Positions 1 to 5,980 of a DNA stretch of 5,980 nt are shown piece by piece. Made by a program: the position numbers and the translations under genes. The stretch is from positions 1 to 5,980 of the forward strand of contig JBCBIS010000229.1 of the NCBI GenBank assembly GCA_038524325.1, given 5' to 3'. The notes beneath the pieces are model-generated. The model searched no databases and had not been told where the DNA came from. It was given only the letters and a program-made list of their open reading frames with translations. The DNA comes from Thermohalobaculum sp038524325 (GTDB taxonomy: Bacteria; Pseudomonadota; Alphaproteobacteria; Rhodobacterales; Rhodobacteraceae). How positions within the stretch are numbered: the first letter of the stretch is position 1; each line of letters starts with the position of its first letter.

Positions 1-72
1 GAGCCCCATCCTCACACCCGCAAGTTGCAGGCCAAACCTTTCTGGTACGGGGCGACAATCGTCTGATGGCGC

Positions 73-87
73 TTAATATTAGGTTAG
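73..87 (+). promoter_or_regulatory. Candidate CtrA-binding site upstream of fliL
   Basis: The sequence reads TTAA (73-76), seven bases, then TTAG (84-87). The CtrA consensus of alphaproteobacteria is TTAA-N7-TTAAC, so the spacing is exact and seven of the eight core TTAA bases match. It lies 51 bp before the fliL start codon in AT-rich DNA that stands out from GC-rich surroundings. CtrA controls flagellar genes in Caulobacter and in several Rhodobacteraceae, which suits the downstream genes. That this site is bound is inferred. Confidence 0.6.
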
Positions 88-101
88 TCAGTGAAGACTA
101 T
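73..101 (+). promoter_or_regulatory. Possible promoter of the fliL block (CtrA box over -35)
   Basis: If TTAATA (73-78) is taken as the -35 region, GACTAT (96-101) falls 17 bp downstream as a weak -10 (three of six bases match TATAAT). CtrA-activated promoters in Caulobacter commonly have the CtrA box overlapping the -35 region, which is the arrangement here. The predicted transcript would start near 107-109, leaving a leader of about 30 nt before fliL. The -10 match is poor, so the exact position is uncertain. Confidence 0.3.
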
Positions 102-105
102 CACT
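90..105. promoter_or_regulatory. CRP/FNR-like dyad
   Basis: AGTGA (90-94), six bases, TCACT (101-105) form a perfect 5-bp inverted repeat with the spacing of the CRP consensus TGTGA-N6-TCACA. Four of five bases match CRP in each half. It overlaps the proposed -10 region, so a bound regulator there would be expected to repress. The similarity is visible in the sequence; binding by a CRP/FNR family protein is inference, and a dyad of this length could arise by chance. Confidence 0.25.
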
Positions 106-138
106 CAGGCCGTTCCTTAATGAGCGGGTGAGACGAGA

Positions 139-657
139 ATGTCCGAGACTGCGACCGCCGACGACGCCATCGCGCAAGGCGAGGACGAGGCTCCAAAGAA
201 GAAAAGCAAGATAGGGCTGATCCTAGGCCTGGTTGCCTTGCTGGCGACCGGGGGAGGGGGATTCTTCGCGACCTATTCCGGCATGCTCGCGCTACCCTTT
301 GGTGGCGACAAAGAGATGAAGGAGGAGGAGAAAAAGGCGCCGAAGAAAGACCTCGCCCCAGTGGCCTTCTTCTCGACCGGCGAGATGATCATCTCGCTCG
401 GCTCGCGGGCGCAATCGAGCCATCTGCTGCTCGAGGCCGAACTCGAAGTCGCGCCTGAATATCTCGCGGACGTGGAATTGCTGCGGCCGCGCGTGCTGGA
501 TGTCTTCAATACCTATCTACGCGCCGTCGAGGAACGGGATCTCGAAGATCCCGGCTCGATGCCACGCATTCGGGCGCAGTTGCTGCGTCGGGTGAAGATC
601 GTGACCGGACCCGACATGGTCCGCGATCTTCTGATCACCCGCTTCGTGCTGAAGTGA
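139..657 (+). CDS. fliL: Flagellar basal body-associated protein FliL
   Basis: This 172-residue protein is a single-pass inner-membrane protein with the FliL layout. Residues 1-24 form a short cytoplasmic tail ending in KKKSK, residues 25-47 a glycine-rich hydrophobic membrane span, residues 55-72 a charged Lys/Glu linker, and residues 74-172 the periplasmic FliL domain. The domain ends in RDLLITRFVLK, the usual FliL tail type. FliL proteins form rings around MotB and stabilise or activate the stator, which fits motA and motE downstream. The length is typical. The start is the ATG at 139, preceded by only a weak purine-rich stretch (GAGACGAG). It is the first gene after the CtrA-like box, and the next gene begins 13 nt after its stop. 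I see nothing broken or atypical in it. Confidence 0.93.
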   Translation: MSETATADDAIAQGEDEAPKKKSKIGLILGLVALLATGGGGFFATYSGMLALPFGGDKEMKEEEKKAPKKDLAPVAFFSTGEMIISLGSRAQSSHLLLEAELEVAPEYLADVELLRPRVLDVFNTYLRAVEERDLEDPGSMPRIRAQLLRRVKIVTGPDMVRDLLITRFVLK

Positions 658-670
658 GGGGGGCAGGGCG

Positions 671-1324
671 ATGGAACTGATAGCGGATGGACTGCTGATC
701 CTCGCGGCGATGGTCGCCTCGATCTATTGCCTGGTTCTGTCGCGGCGTCTGCGCCGGCTCAACCGACTGGACAATGGATTGGGCGGGGCGATTGCCTCGC
801 TTTCGGTGCAGGTCGACGAGATGCGCAATGCGCTTTCGGAAGCGAAACAGGCGACGGAACGGTCGAAACGCGAGTTGGACGCCAGGACGAAACGCGCGGA
901 AAAAGCGGCGGGCCGGTTGGAACTTCTCCTCGCCGCGGTGCGGACCACAGGCGAAGGCAAGACCCTCGTTTCAGAAGATGATGATGCCGCGGAGGACGAA
1001 GCCGAGGGGTCGATAGACCCGCCGGCACGCCAATCCAGCACCAAGCCGGATGCGGTGGCGGCCGCTGTCGAGGATCCAGAAGATGCTCCGCGCCAGACAA
1101 ATCCAAGCGCGTTCGAGGACATGGACGAGATCGGACCTGCGCAAACGCATCCCGATCTTGCCAAGGAAGACGATCTGGAACCGACCGAAGTCGAGCAGGA
1201 GAATGAGCTGCGATTGGCGGATGCACTGGCCGATCCCTCTCAACTGAAGCGGGCCGATGGCGGTGGGATCTCGTCCGATCTCCTCGCAGCGTTGAGCAAG
1301 GTAGCTGGGGGTAAAAACGGATGA
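671..1324 (+). CDS. Membrane-anchored coiled-coil protein, DUF6468-like, flagellar cluster
   Basis: This 217-residue protein has one N-terminal membrane span (residues 4-23) followed by the basic run RRLRRLNR. By the positive-inside rule the remainder should be cytoplasmic. Residues 40-90 are a charged heptad-like helix, probably a coiled coil. Residues 100-190 are acidic and low in complexity, with a conserved-looking C-terminal end at 195-217. The N-terminal third resembles the alphaproteobacterial DUF6468 family, which I recall lying beside fliL, fliM and motE genes; the match is from memory. Its function is unknown. A GAGGGGGG stretch (656-663), 7 nt before ATG, is a reasonable ribosome binding site. 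Its stop overlaps the motE start by ATGA (1321-1324), suggesting coupled translation and a related task, perhaps on the cytoplasmic face of the stator or export gate. Confidence 0.8.
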   Translation: MELIADGLLILAAMVASIYCLVLSRRLRRLNRLDNGLGGAIASLSVQVDEMRNALSEAKQATERSKRELDARTKRAEKAAGRLELLLAAVRTTGEGKTLVSEDDDAAEDEAEGSIDPPARQSSTKPDAVAAAVEDPEDAPRQTNPSAFEDMDEIGPAQTHPDLAKEDDLEPTEVEQENELRLADALADPSQLKRADGGGISSDLLAALSKVAGGKNG

Positions 1325-1899
1325 CCAGAATGCTGAAAGGGCGGGAACGCCCGGCGATGATCCTGCTCGCAACATGTTTCCTGGTCTCCGCCGCTTTGCG
1401 CCTAATCGATCCGGGCAGCGCGGTGGCGACCGAATTGGCTGGCCTCAACCTGGGAGAGGACGACGCGAGCCGTGTCGAGTCGACGGAAAACATCGACCTC
1501 TCCGCTCTGCTGCAAAAGCTCCGCGAGCGCGAGGCGCAGCTTGACCGGCGCGAGGAACGGCTGGCGGAGAAATCCCGGATCATTGAAGCCTCCGAAGCGA
1601 AGCTGCGCGACCAGCTCGCCCGGTTAGAGGAGGCGGAAAACCGCCTCGCCAACACGCTGCGGATTGCGGATCAGGCGGCCGAGAAAGACGTGGAGAAACT
1701 CGTTTCCGCTTTCGAGACGATGAATCCCAAGCGTGCTGCACCGATCTTCGAGAACATGGACATCGCCTTTGCGGCCGGCCTGATCTCTCGCATGAAGGGG
1801 CCCGCGGCGGCGGAGGTCCTGGCCGGGCTGACGGCCGAGAAAGCTTATGCCATCTCGGTCTTCATCGCTGGGCAGAACGCACGTGCACCTCGCGAATAA
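1321..1899 (+). CDS. motE: MotE-type flagellar motor protein (MgtE N-like domain)
   Basis: This 192-residue protein starts with a cytoplasmic basic tail (KGRER), then a hydrophobic signal or anchor segment (about residues 11-28), so the rest should be periplasmic. Residues 60-118 are an uninterrupted charged coiled coil. Residues 122-185 match the MgtE N-terminal helical fold typical of MotE, with FETMNPKRAAPIFENMD, then AAGLISRMKG and the AEKAYAISV end. No MgtE transporter domain follows. In Sinorhizobium MotE is a periplasmic chaperone for the stator partner MotC; in Cereibacter sphaeroides MotE with MotK is needed for rotation and contacts MotB2. Here it overlaps the preceding gene by ATGA and precedes motA. 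A GGGGGT stretch about 8 nt before the ATG serves as ribosome binding site. The family call is by motif and context, without a search. Confidence 0.8.
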   Translation: MTRMLKGRERPAMILLATCFLVSAALRLIDPGSAVATELAGLNLGEDDASRVESTENIDLSALLQKLREREAQLDRREERLAEKSRIIEASEAKLRDQLARLEEAENRLANTLRIADQAAEKDVEKLVSAFETMNPKRAAPIFENMDIAFAAGLISRMKGPAAAEVLAGLTAEKAYAISVFIAGQNARAPRE

Positions 1900-2022
1900 A
1901 CCGCTCACGGGCCCTCGGGATCCTCTCGGGTTCGCCGTTTTTTAACTGCGATTCCGGCAAGATGGTGCCGAGCCCAGACGCCTCTCCGAGCGCCTCAAAG
2001 AACTTGATCGAGTGGAGCCTCT
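1900..2022. promoter_or_regulatory. motE-motA intergenic region, possible second promoter
   Basis: This is the only gap over 15 bp between genes here. It contains a six-T run (1938-1943) after a GC-rich stretch with only a 3-bp CGG/CCG stem (1927-1937), so termination would be weak at best. TTAAC at 1942-1946 is a perfect CtrA half-site; the partner half at the correct spacing is TTCG (1931-1934), matching two of four bases. A 5-bp hairpin, CGGCA/TGCCG with a 6-nt loop (1955-1970), lies about 50 bp before motA. Together these suggest independent control of motA, but none is strong alone. Confidence 0.35.
2014..2017 (+). promoter_or_regulatory. Ribosome binding site of motA
   Basis: GGAG lies 5 nt before the ATG at 2023 and is a well-placed Shine-Dalgarno sequence. 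It supports this start, as does the protein N terminus, which begins directly with the first MotA membrane helix as is normal for the family. Confidence 0.7.
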
Positions 2023-2889
2023 ATGATTGCAATTGTGGGAATTGTTATCACTTTTGTGATGGTGTTCGGCGGCTACCTGATTGCGGGTGGCAAGTTCGGG
2101 ATCATCCTCGGCTCCCTGCCCTTTGAGATGATGATGATCGGTGGCGCGGCCCTTGGCGCCTTTGTTCTGTCCAATGCGATGGACGACATCAAGCACACGG
2201 TCAAAGACATCGGCAAAGTGTTCAAGGGTGAGCACTGGAAGCCGCAGGATTACCAGGATCTTCTCTGCCTCCTCTTTGCGCTGATCCGCGTGGCCCGGAA
2301 CAACCCCATGGATGTGGAGGCTCATATCGAGGAGCCGGCAGAGAGCGCGATCTTTCAGAAATATCCAAAGATCCTGTCGAACAAGACCGCGGTGGATCTG
2401 ATCTGCGACACGATGCGGGCCGGGATCATGAATTATGATGACCCACATCAGGTCGAGGAAGTGCTCGAGAAACGGCTCGAGGCGATCCATCACCATAACG
2501 AGCATTCGAGCCACGCTTTGCAGCAGATGGCAGATGGCCTACCGGCTCTCGGCATCGTCGCCGCCGTTCTGGGGGTGATCAAGACGATGGGCTCGATCGA
2601 TCAACCGCCGGAGGTGCTCGGAAAACTTATCGGTGGCGCCTTGGTCGGGACGTTTCTTGGCGTTTTCCTCGCCTATGGGATTGTTGGGCCAATGGCGACC
2701 AAGGTGAAGACTGTCGTCAACAACGACCATCATTTCTACCTGCTGATCCGCGAGGTTCTGGTCGCCAATCTGCACAACCACGCGCCCGATATCTGTGTCG
2801 AGGTTGGCCGTCAGAACACGCCTGGCGGCATGCGGCCCAGCTTTGGCGATTTGAGCGAAGCGCTGCGGGAGGTGAAAGCCGCAGGATGA
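2023..2889 (+). CDS. motA: Flagellar motor stator protein MotA
   Basis: This 288-residue protein is the torque-generating stator subunit that, with MotB, forms the ion channel in the inner membrane. Four membrane segments are visible near residues 1-21, 33-51, 172-190 and 202-224. Between helices two and three lies the cytoplasmic domain. By comparison with E. coli MotA, Arg92 and Glu99 align with the rotor-contacting Arg90 and Glu98, and Pro174 (DGLPALGIVAAV) and Pro223 (VGPMA) with the channel prolines Pro173 and Pro222. The C-terminal GRQ..PGGMRPSFGDLSEALR stretch is also family-typical. Length is normal. No motB follows; instead the stop overlaps the next gene by ATGA (2886-2889). The sequence suggests the proton-driven MotA class by similarity, but ion choice depends mostly on MotB, which is not here. 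Confidence 0.97.
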   Translation: MIAIVGIVITFVMVFGGYLIAGGKFGIILGSLPFEMMMIGGAALGAFVLSNAMDDIKHTVKDIGKVFKGEHWKPQDYQDLLCLLFALIRVARNNPMDVEAHIEEPAESAIFQKYPKILSNKTAVDLICDTMRAGIMNYDDPHQVEEVLEKRLEAIHHHNEHSSHALQQMADGLPALGIVAAVLGVIKTMGSIDQPPEVLGKLIGGALVGTFLGVFLAYGIVGPMATKVKTVVNNDHHFYLLIREVLVANLHNHAPDICVEVGRQNTPGGMRPSFGDLSEALREVKAAG

Positions 2890-5282
2890 GAACCTGGCCG
2901 CTCATCCTAGCAGCCGTCCTGGCCGTGCCGGTCGAGATCGCCGCGGCGGACCGGCTGAGCCTCGCTGCCAGTGATCGCTCCGGCTATAGCCGCATTCGCA
3001 TCGTGACCGACGGTCGCGCCTTTTCGTTGGAGGAGGTATCGCCGCGGCAATATGATCTGGTCTTCCCTGAAGCGGATCTCGATTTCGACACCGGGCAGAT
3101 TTTCCCGGGCCGCCGCGCCACCCGGGTCGTCGGTGCCCGTGAAGTGGTCGATCCGGCCGGGAGCCGTCTTCGTCTGTCGCTCTCTTGCGATTGCCGCGCG
3201 CAGCTGACGACCGATGATGGCGAGGTCCTGATCGATTTCCACGATCCAGATGAGAACGCATTGGAGATCGAGCAGGGCGCGGCGGCCCCCGCATCACAGC
3301 CCCTGGCGGTCATCGCACCGCCTTCGCCGGAACCCCCTGCCCCTTATCGACGGCCCGAGGCGTTGGGCCCGGCCATTGCTCCGCCGCCCCCGGCAAAGCA
3401 ACCGCAACGCCGCGCGGCGGCCCCGCGGGATGTGGAGGAAACGCCGGTCGATGCCCCCCTTTCCCCGGCCGACCTGACCGAGATCGAGATTGCCCAGCAG
3501 CGTCTTCTCGAACAGCTCACGCGCGCGGCAGAGCAGGGCCTGGTCGAGTTTCGTGATCCGGCCGAACAAGACCCGGCGCAGCAGAAGTCGGCCCCGCCCG
3601 AACCGGTGAGAACCGTCACCCCCAGCCCGCCTGAACCCAGGCGGCCCCTGCGGGAGGAGCCGGGCGCGCCCGTCGGACCGGTCGAGTTGCCGGTTCGGGC
3701 GCGGACGGCGATCGATCGCGAGTTCCGTAGCGACCGCTCGGACACTGTCGCTAACCAGAACAGCTGTGTCGATGATGACGATCTGGCGATCTCCGAATGG
3801 GGTGCGCCGGGGCCGCTGAACGAGAACATCGCTGCCTATCGGCGAAACCTGCTGGAGGAGTTCGACCGACCCGACCCGGGGGCGGTGCTCGGTCTCACCC
3901 GGCTCTATGCACATAATGCGCTGGGCGCGGAGGCGCGGCAGATCCTTCGCCTCTATGGCGCGGAGCTCGAGCAAGCCGAGCTTCTCTATGAAATGGCCGC
4001 CGTGCTGGATGGCGAGCGGCCCCCGATCGATGGTGTGCTTGGCATGGCCGGGCCTTGCTCGGGGCGGGCCGCCCTGTGGCACGGCGCGGCACGCCTCCCG
4101 ATCTTGCCTTCCGCCACTGAGTTGAAGGACGATGCGGCGCTGCTCGATGCCTTTGCCGAGCTGCCCATCGGCCTGCGCCGCATCCTCGGTCCGCCGTTGA
4201 TCCTGAACGCATTGGACCGGAATGACCTTGCCCTCGCGATGAAACTTGGCCTGTTGCTACAGCGCGTTCCCGGCGATCATGGTCAAGCCTATCGTCTTGT
4301 GAAAGCGCGGCTCAAACATGCTCGCGGCCTGATCGATGAAGCCGAGGAGATGCTGGCGCAACTGGCGCTCGAGGACGGGCCGGAGGGGGCGGAGGCTCTG
4401 CTGCTGCTCCACAAAAGCAAGATGTCGCGCGGGGTCGAGCCAACCGCTGACATGACCGAATTGCTTGCCATGGCCGCCTTCATGCAACGGGACCGCCCGC
4501 TCGGCAGGCGCCTGAAGATCGCCGAGTTTGCCTCACGCGCGGGCAGCGACGGCCTCCCGGCCGTGCTGGAGCAGATTGCGGAGTCGATTGTCCTGGAGGA
4601 GGGCGACGACACCGAAATCCGCGATGCAGGTCACGCGATCCTCGAGACGTCGAGTGCGGCCGAGACCGGTCCCGTGGTCTATGCGCGCTCGGTCCTCGAA
4701 TACGAGCCGTTCATTGCCCGCGATGCTTCAGGCGACAATGCACGGGTGGTCATCGCCGGGCAGTTGGTCGAGATCGGACTGGCGAATGCCGCGCTCGACG
4801 TGCTCGCTCCCGCCTTTGGACGGCGCGGTGCCCCGGCCCGGAAATCGGCGGCCCGGGCGTTCCTGGCGGTCGACGATCCGCAATCCGCGCTGGAAGCGCT
4901 TGATGGGCTGCAGGATGCCGAGGCGATCCGCCTGCGCGCGCAAGCGCTCGAGAAATCCGGCGCGCCGGAGGCGGCCCTGGAGGTGCTCGGCGCCCTGTCT
5001 GATGCGCCGGCCGAACAGCGAGCCGACCTCTCGTGGCAGGCCGGCGCCTGGGAAGGGGCGACGGAGGCCGGGCCCGAGGATCGCCGCATTCTTGCAGGCT
5101 TCATGGCCGGACAAACCGCCGAGGCGACCCTAGGTGCACCGGCTGAACCGGGAACGGGGGCCGAGGCGTTCCTCGACCCGCCAACGGTCGCCGAGGACCT
5201 GACCCTGCGCGACGCAAAATCGGTGATGGAGGCCTCGGAGGCCGTCCGCACCCTGATCGAAGAAGCGCTCAACGATGGATAA
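2886..5282 (+). CDS. Large exported protein, AMIN-like N terminus, Pro-rich linker, TPR-like repeats; candidate stator partner
   Basis: I do not recognise a named family for this 798-residue protein. Residues 1-21 are a signal peptide (hydrophobic core, AAA-D cleavage type), so the mature protein should be periplasmic. Residues 22-120 are beta-rich and resemble AMIN peptidoglycan-binding domains (YSRIRIVTDG, then PRQYDLVFPEADLDF, later RLRLSLSCDC and EVLIDFHD). Residues 133-270 are a proline/alanine-rich linker broken by one helix (195-222). Residues 315-745 are almost all helical with TPR-like pairs, clearest at 620-704 (SALEALDGL, GAPEAALEVL). A last helix spans 775-795. Cysteines are few: 101, 103, 294 and 391. 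It is translationally coupled to motA (ATGA) and 5 nt before flgF. Position and export suggest a stator-associated role like MotC of Sinorhizobium or MotK of Cereibacter; identity with either is unproven. Confidence 0.9.
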   Translation: MRTWPLILAAVLAVPVEIAAADRLSLAASDRSGYSRIRIVTDGRAFSLEEVSPRQYDLVFPEADLDFDTGQIFPGRRATRVVGAREVVDPAGSRLRLSLSCDCRAQLTTDDGEVLIDFHDPDENALEIEQGAAAPASQPLAVIAPPSPEPPAPYRRPEALGPAIAPPPPAKQPQRRAAAPRDVEETPVDAPLSPADLTEIEIAQQRLLEQLTRAAEQGLVEFRDPAEQDPAQQKSAPPEPVRTVTPSPPEPRRPLREEPGAPVGPVELPVRARTAIDREFRSDRSDTVANQNSCVDDDDLAISEWGAPGPLNENIAAYRRNLLEEFDRPDPGAVLGLTRLYAHNALGAEARQILRLYGAELEQAELLYEMAAVLDGERPPIDGVLGMAGPCSGRAALWHGAARLPILPSATELKDDAALLDAFAELPIGLRRILGPPLILNALDRNDLALAMKLGLLLQRVPGDHGQAYRLVKARLKHARGLIDEAEEMLAQLALEDGPEGAEALLLLHKSKMSRGVEPTADMTELLAMAAFMQRDRPLGRRLKIAEFASRAGSDGLPAVLEQIAESIVLEEGDDTEIRDAGHAILETSSAAETGPVVYARSVLEYEPFIARDASGDNARVVIAGQLVEIGLANAALDVLAPAFGRRGAPARKSAARAFLAVDDPQSALEALDGLQDAEAIRLRAQALEKSGAPEAALEVLGALSDAPAEQRADLSWQAGAWEGATEAGPEDRRILAGFMAGQTAEATLGAPAEPGTGAEAFLDPPTVAEDLTLRDAKSVMEASEAVRTLIEEALNDG

Positions 5283-5287
5283 GCACC

Positions 5288-5980
5288 ATGGATAATCCAG
5301 GCTATGTCACCCTGACCCGGCAATCGGGGCTGCTCAAAGAAATGCAGCTCATCGCGAACAACATCGCCAACATGTCGACCACTGGCTTCCGGCGCGAGGG
5401 GACAATCTTCGCCGAGGTCATCGACCGGTTGGATGTCGAGGGCGGCACCATCGCCCTGACCGACGCCCGGGTCCGAACCACGGATTTCACCCAGGGCGGG
5501 CTCGACTCGACCGGTGGTCAATTCGACTTCGCGATTGAAGGCGAGGGGTTTTTCCGGATTGAGACCGAGGAGGGCGAGGCGCTGACCCGCGCAGGCTCCT
5601 TCGCCTTGAACCAGGCCGGGGAGCTGGTCACACAGGATGGCCGCCGTGTGCTCGATGCCGCCGGCGCCCCTCTCTTCTTCCCGGCTGAAGCCCGCTCGAT
5701 CTCGGTGGCCACGGATGGGACCATCTCGGCCGATGGCGAACCGATCGGGCAGATGGGCGTCGTGCGCGCCGAGGAGCCATCCACCCTCACGCGCCGCTCG
5801 GCGACCTTGTTCGAGACCACCGGCGATGTCGTCGCAAACGAGGAAGCCTCGATCTTCCACGGCTTTGTCGAGATGAGCAACGTCGACCCGATTCTCGAGG
5901 TCAGCCGGATGATCGAGGTGCAGCGTGCCTATGAGATGGGCGCCTCGTTCCTGGAGAGCGAGGATGAACGTATGCGTCAG
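5288..5980 (+). CDS. flgF: Flagellar basal-body rod protein FlgF (3' end cut by window)
   Basis: The open frame gives 231 residues to the window edge with no stop; FlgF is usually about 240 residues, so only a few codons should be missing. FlgF is a proximal rod subunit of the flagellar axial structure, exported by the flagellar type III system without a cleaved signal. The N terminus MDNPGYVTLTRQSGLLKEM with ANNIANMSTTGFRRE (residues 23-37) is the rod-protein signature. EGEGFFRI near residues 84-91 starts the core domain, and EMSNVDPILEVSRMIEVQRAYEM (about 197-219) is the C-terminal rod/hook helix. Short length and the MDN start favour FlgF over FlgG. The start at 5288 lies 5 nt after the preceding stop with only a weak GGATAAG ribosome binding site, so translation may depend on upstream ribosomes. 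FlgG probably follows outside the window. Confidence 0.95.
   Translation, partial: MDNPGYVTLTRQSGLLKEMQLIANNIANMSTTGFRREGTIFAEVIDRLDVEGGTIALTDARVRTTDFTQGGLDSTGGQFDFAIEGEGFFRIETEEGEALTRAGSFALNQAGELVTQDGRRVLDAAGAPLFFPAEARSISVATDGTISADGEPIGQMGVVRAEEPSTLTRRSATLFETTGDVVANEEASIFHGFVEMSNVDPILEVSRMIEVQRAYEMGASFLESEDERMRQ

Noticed and set aside
1..9. Minus-strand ATG at 9-7 that could start a divergent gene leaving the window
   Set aside because: Only three codons are visible and the GAGG directly abuts the ATG, too close for a normal ribosome binding site. A divergent gene is possible but cannot be supported.
3..131. Open + strand frame entering from the left edge and ending at 131, possible end of an upstream gene
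   Set aside because: The 42-codon translation does not resemble a flagellar protein C terminus such as FliF, and the frame runs through the AT-rich CtrA-like promoter region.
759..1655. Minus-strand open frame of 298 codons opposite the DUF6468-like gene and motE
   Set aside because: Very Arg/Ser-rich with no domain, crossing two well-supported + strand genes joined by an ATGA overlap.
1897..1925. Sigma-28 type promoter starting from TAAA at the motE stop
   Set aside because: No GCCGATAA-like -10 element occurs at the required spacing of about 15 bp.
1927..1943. Rho-independent terminator after motE
   Set aside because: The six-T run is preceded by a stem of only 3 bp, too weak for a confident terminator call; it is described within the intergenic region instead.
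1962..2126. Small + strand open frame of 54 codons starting in the motE-motA gap
   Set aside because: It has no clear ribosome binding site, overlaps motA out of frame for about two thirds of its length, and its translation is unlike any protein I know.
3294..4082. Minus-strand open frame of 262 codons opposite the proline-rich linker
   Set aside because: The translation is an Arg/Gly/Pro-rich antisense shadow of a GC-rich coding region; the + strand frame has a signal peptide, overlaps motA properly and continues for 798 residues.
4679..5860. Long minus-strand open frame of 393 codons opposite the end of the large exported gene and flgF
   Set aside because: It runs antisense to a gene with clear FlgF motifs and reflects high GC at third codon positions. 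The translation is Arg/Ala/Ser-rich with no recognisable domain.

Overview
This window reads as part of a chromosomal flagellar gene cluster from a GC-rich alphaproteobacterium, most likely of the Rhodobacteraceae (Roseobacter/Rhodobacter lineage). The reasons are the Rhodobacteraceae-style FlgF and MotA sequences, the alphaproteobacteria-specific gene mix (fliL, a DUF6468-like gene, motE, motA, a large unnamed periplasmic gene, flgF), and a near-consensus CtrA box upstream of the first gene. All genes lie on the + strand and are tightly packed.

Layout. Bases 1-138 are non-coding upstream DNA with a CtrA-type box (TTAA-N7-TTAG, 73-87), a possible -10 region and a CRP-like dyad. The first gene block, 139-1899, is fliL, then a membrane-anchored coiled-coil protein resembling DUF6468, then motE; the last two overlap by ATGA. 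A 123-bp gap (1900-2022) holds a T-run, a TTAAC half-site and a small hairpin, so the second block may have its own promoter. That block, 2023-5980, is motA, a 798-residue exported protein of unrecognised family (ATGA overlap with motA), and flgF, which is cut by the window end about where its last few codons should be.

How the genes work together. Apart from flgF (proximal rod), everything here looks like stator hardware. MotA is the proton-channel/torque subunit. FliL is the known stator-associated ring protein. MotE-type proteins are periplasmic factors needed for stator function in Sinorhizobium and Cereibacter. The 798-residue protein has a signal peptide, an N-terminal beta-rich segment resembling an AMIN (peptidoglycan-binding) domain, a long proline-rich linker and a helical TPR-like C-terminal half. 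Its position directly after motA, translationally coupled to it, makes it the best candidate for a little-described component: a periplasmic stator partner analogous to MotC or MotK. No motB is present in the window, so MotA's partner must be encoded elsewhere.

Limits: domain calls come from reading the sequence by eye, with no database search. FlgF, MotA and FliL are secure; MotE is fairly secure; DUF6468 and AMIN assignments are tentative.
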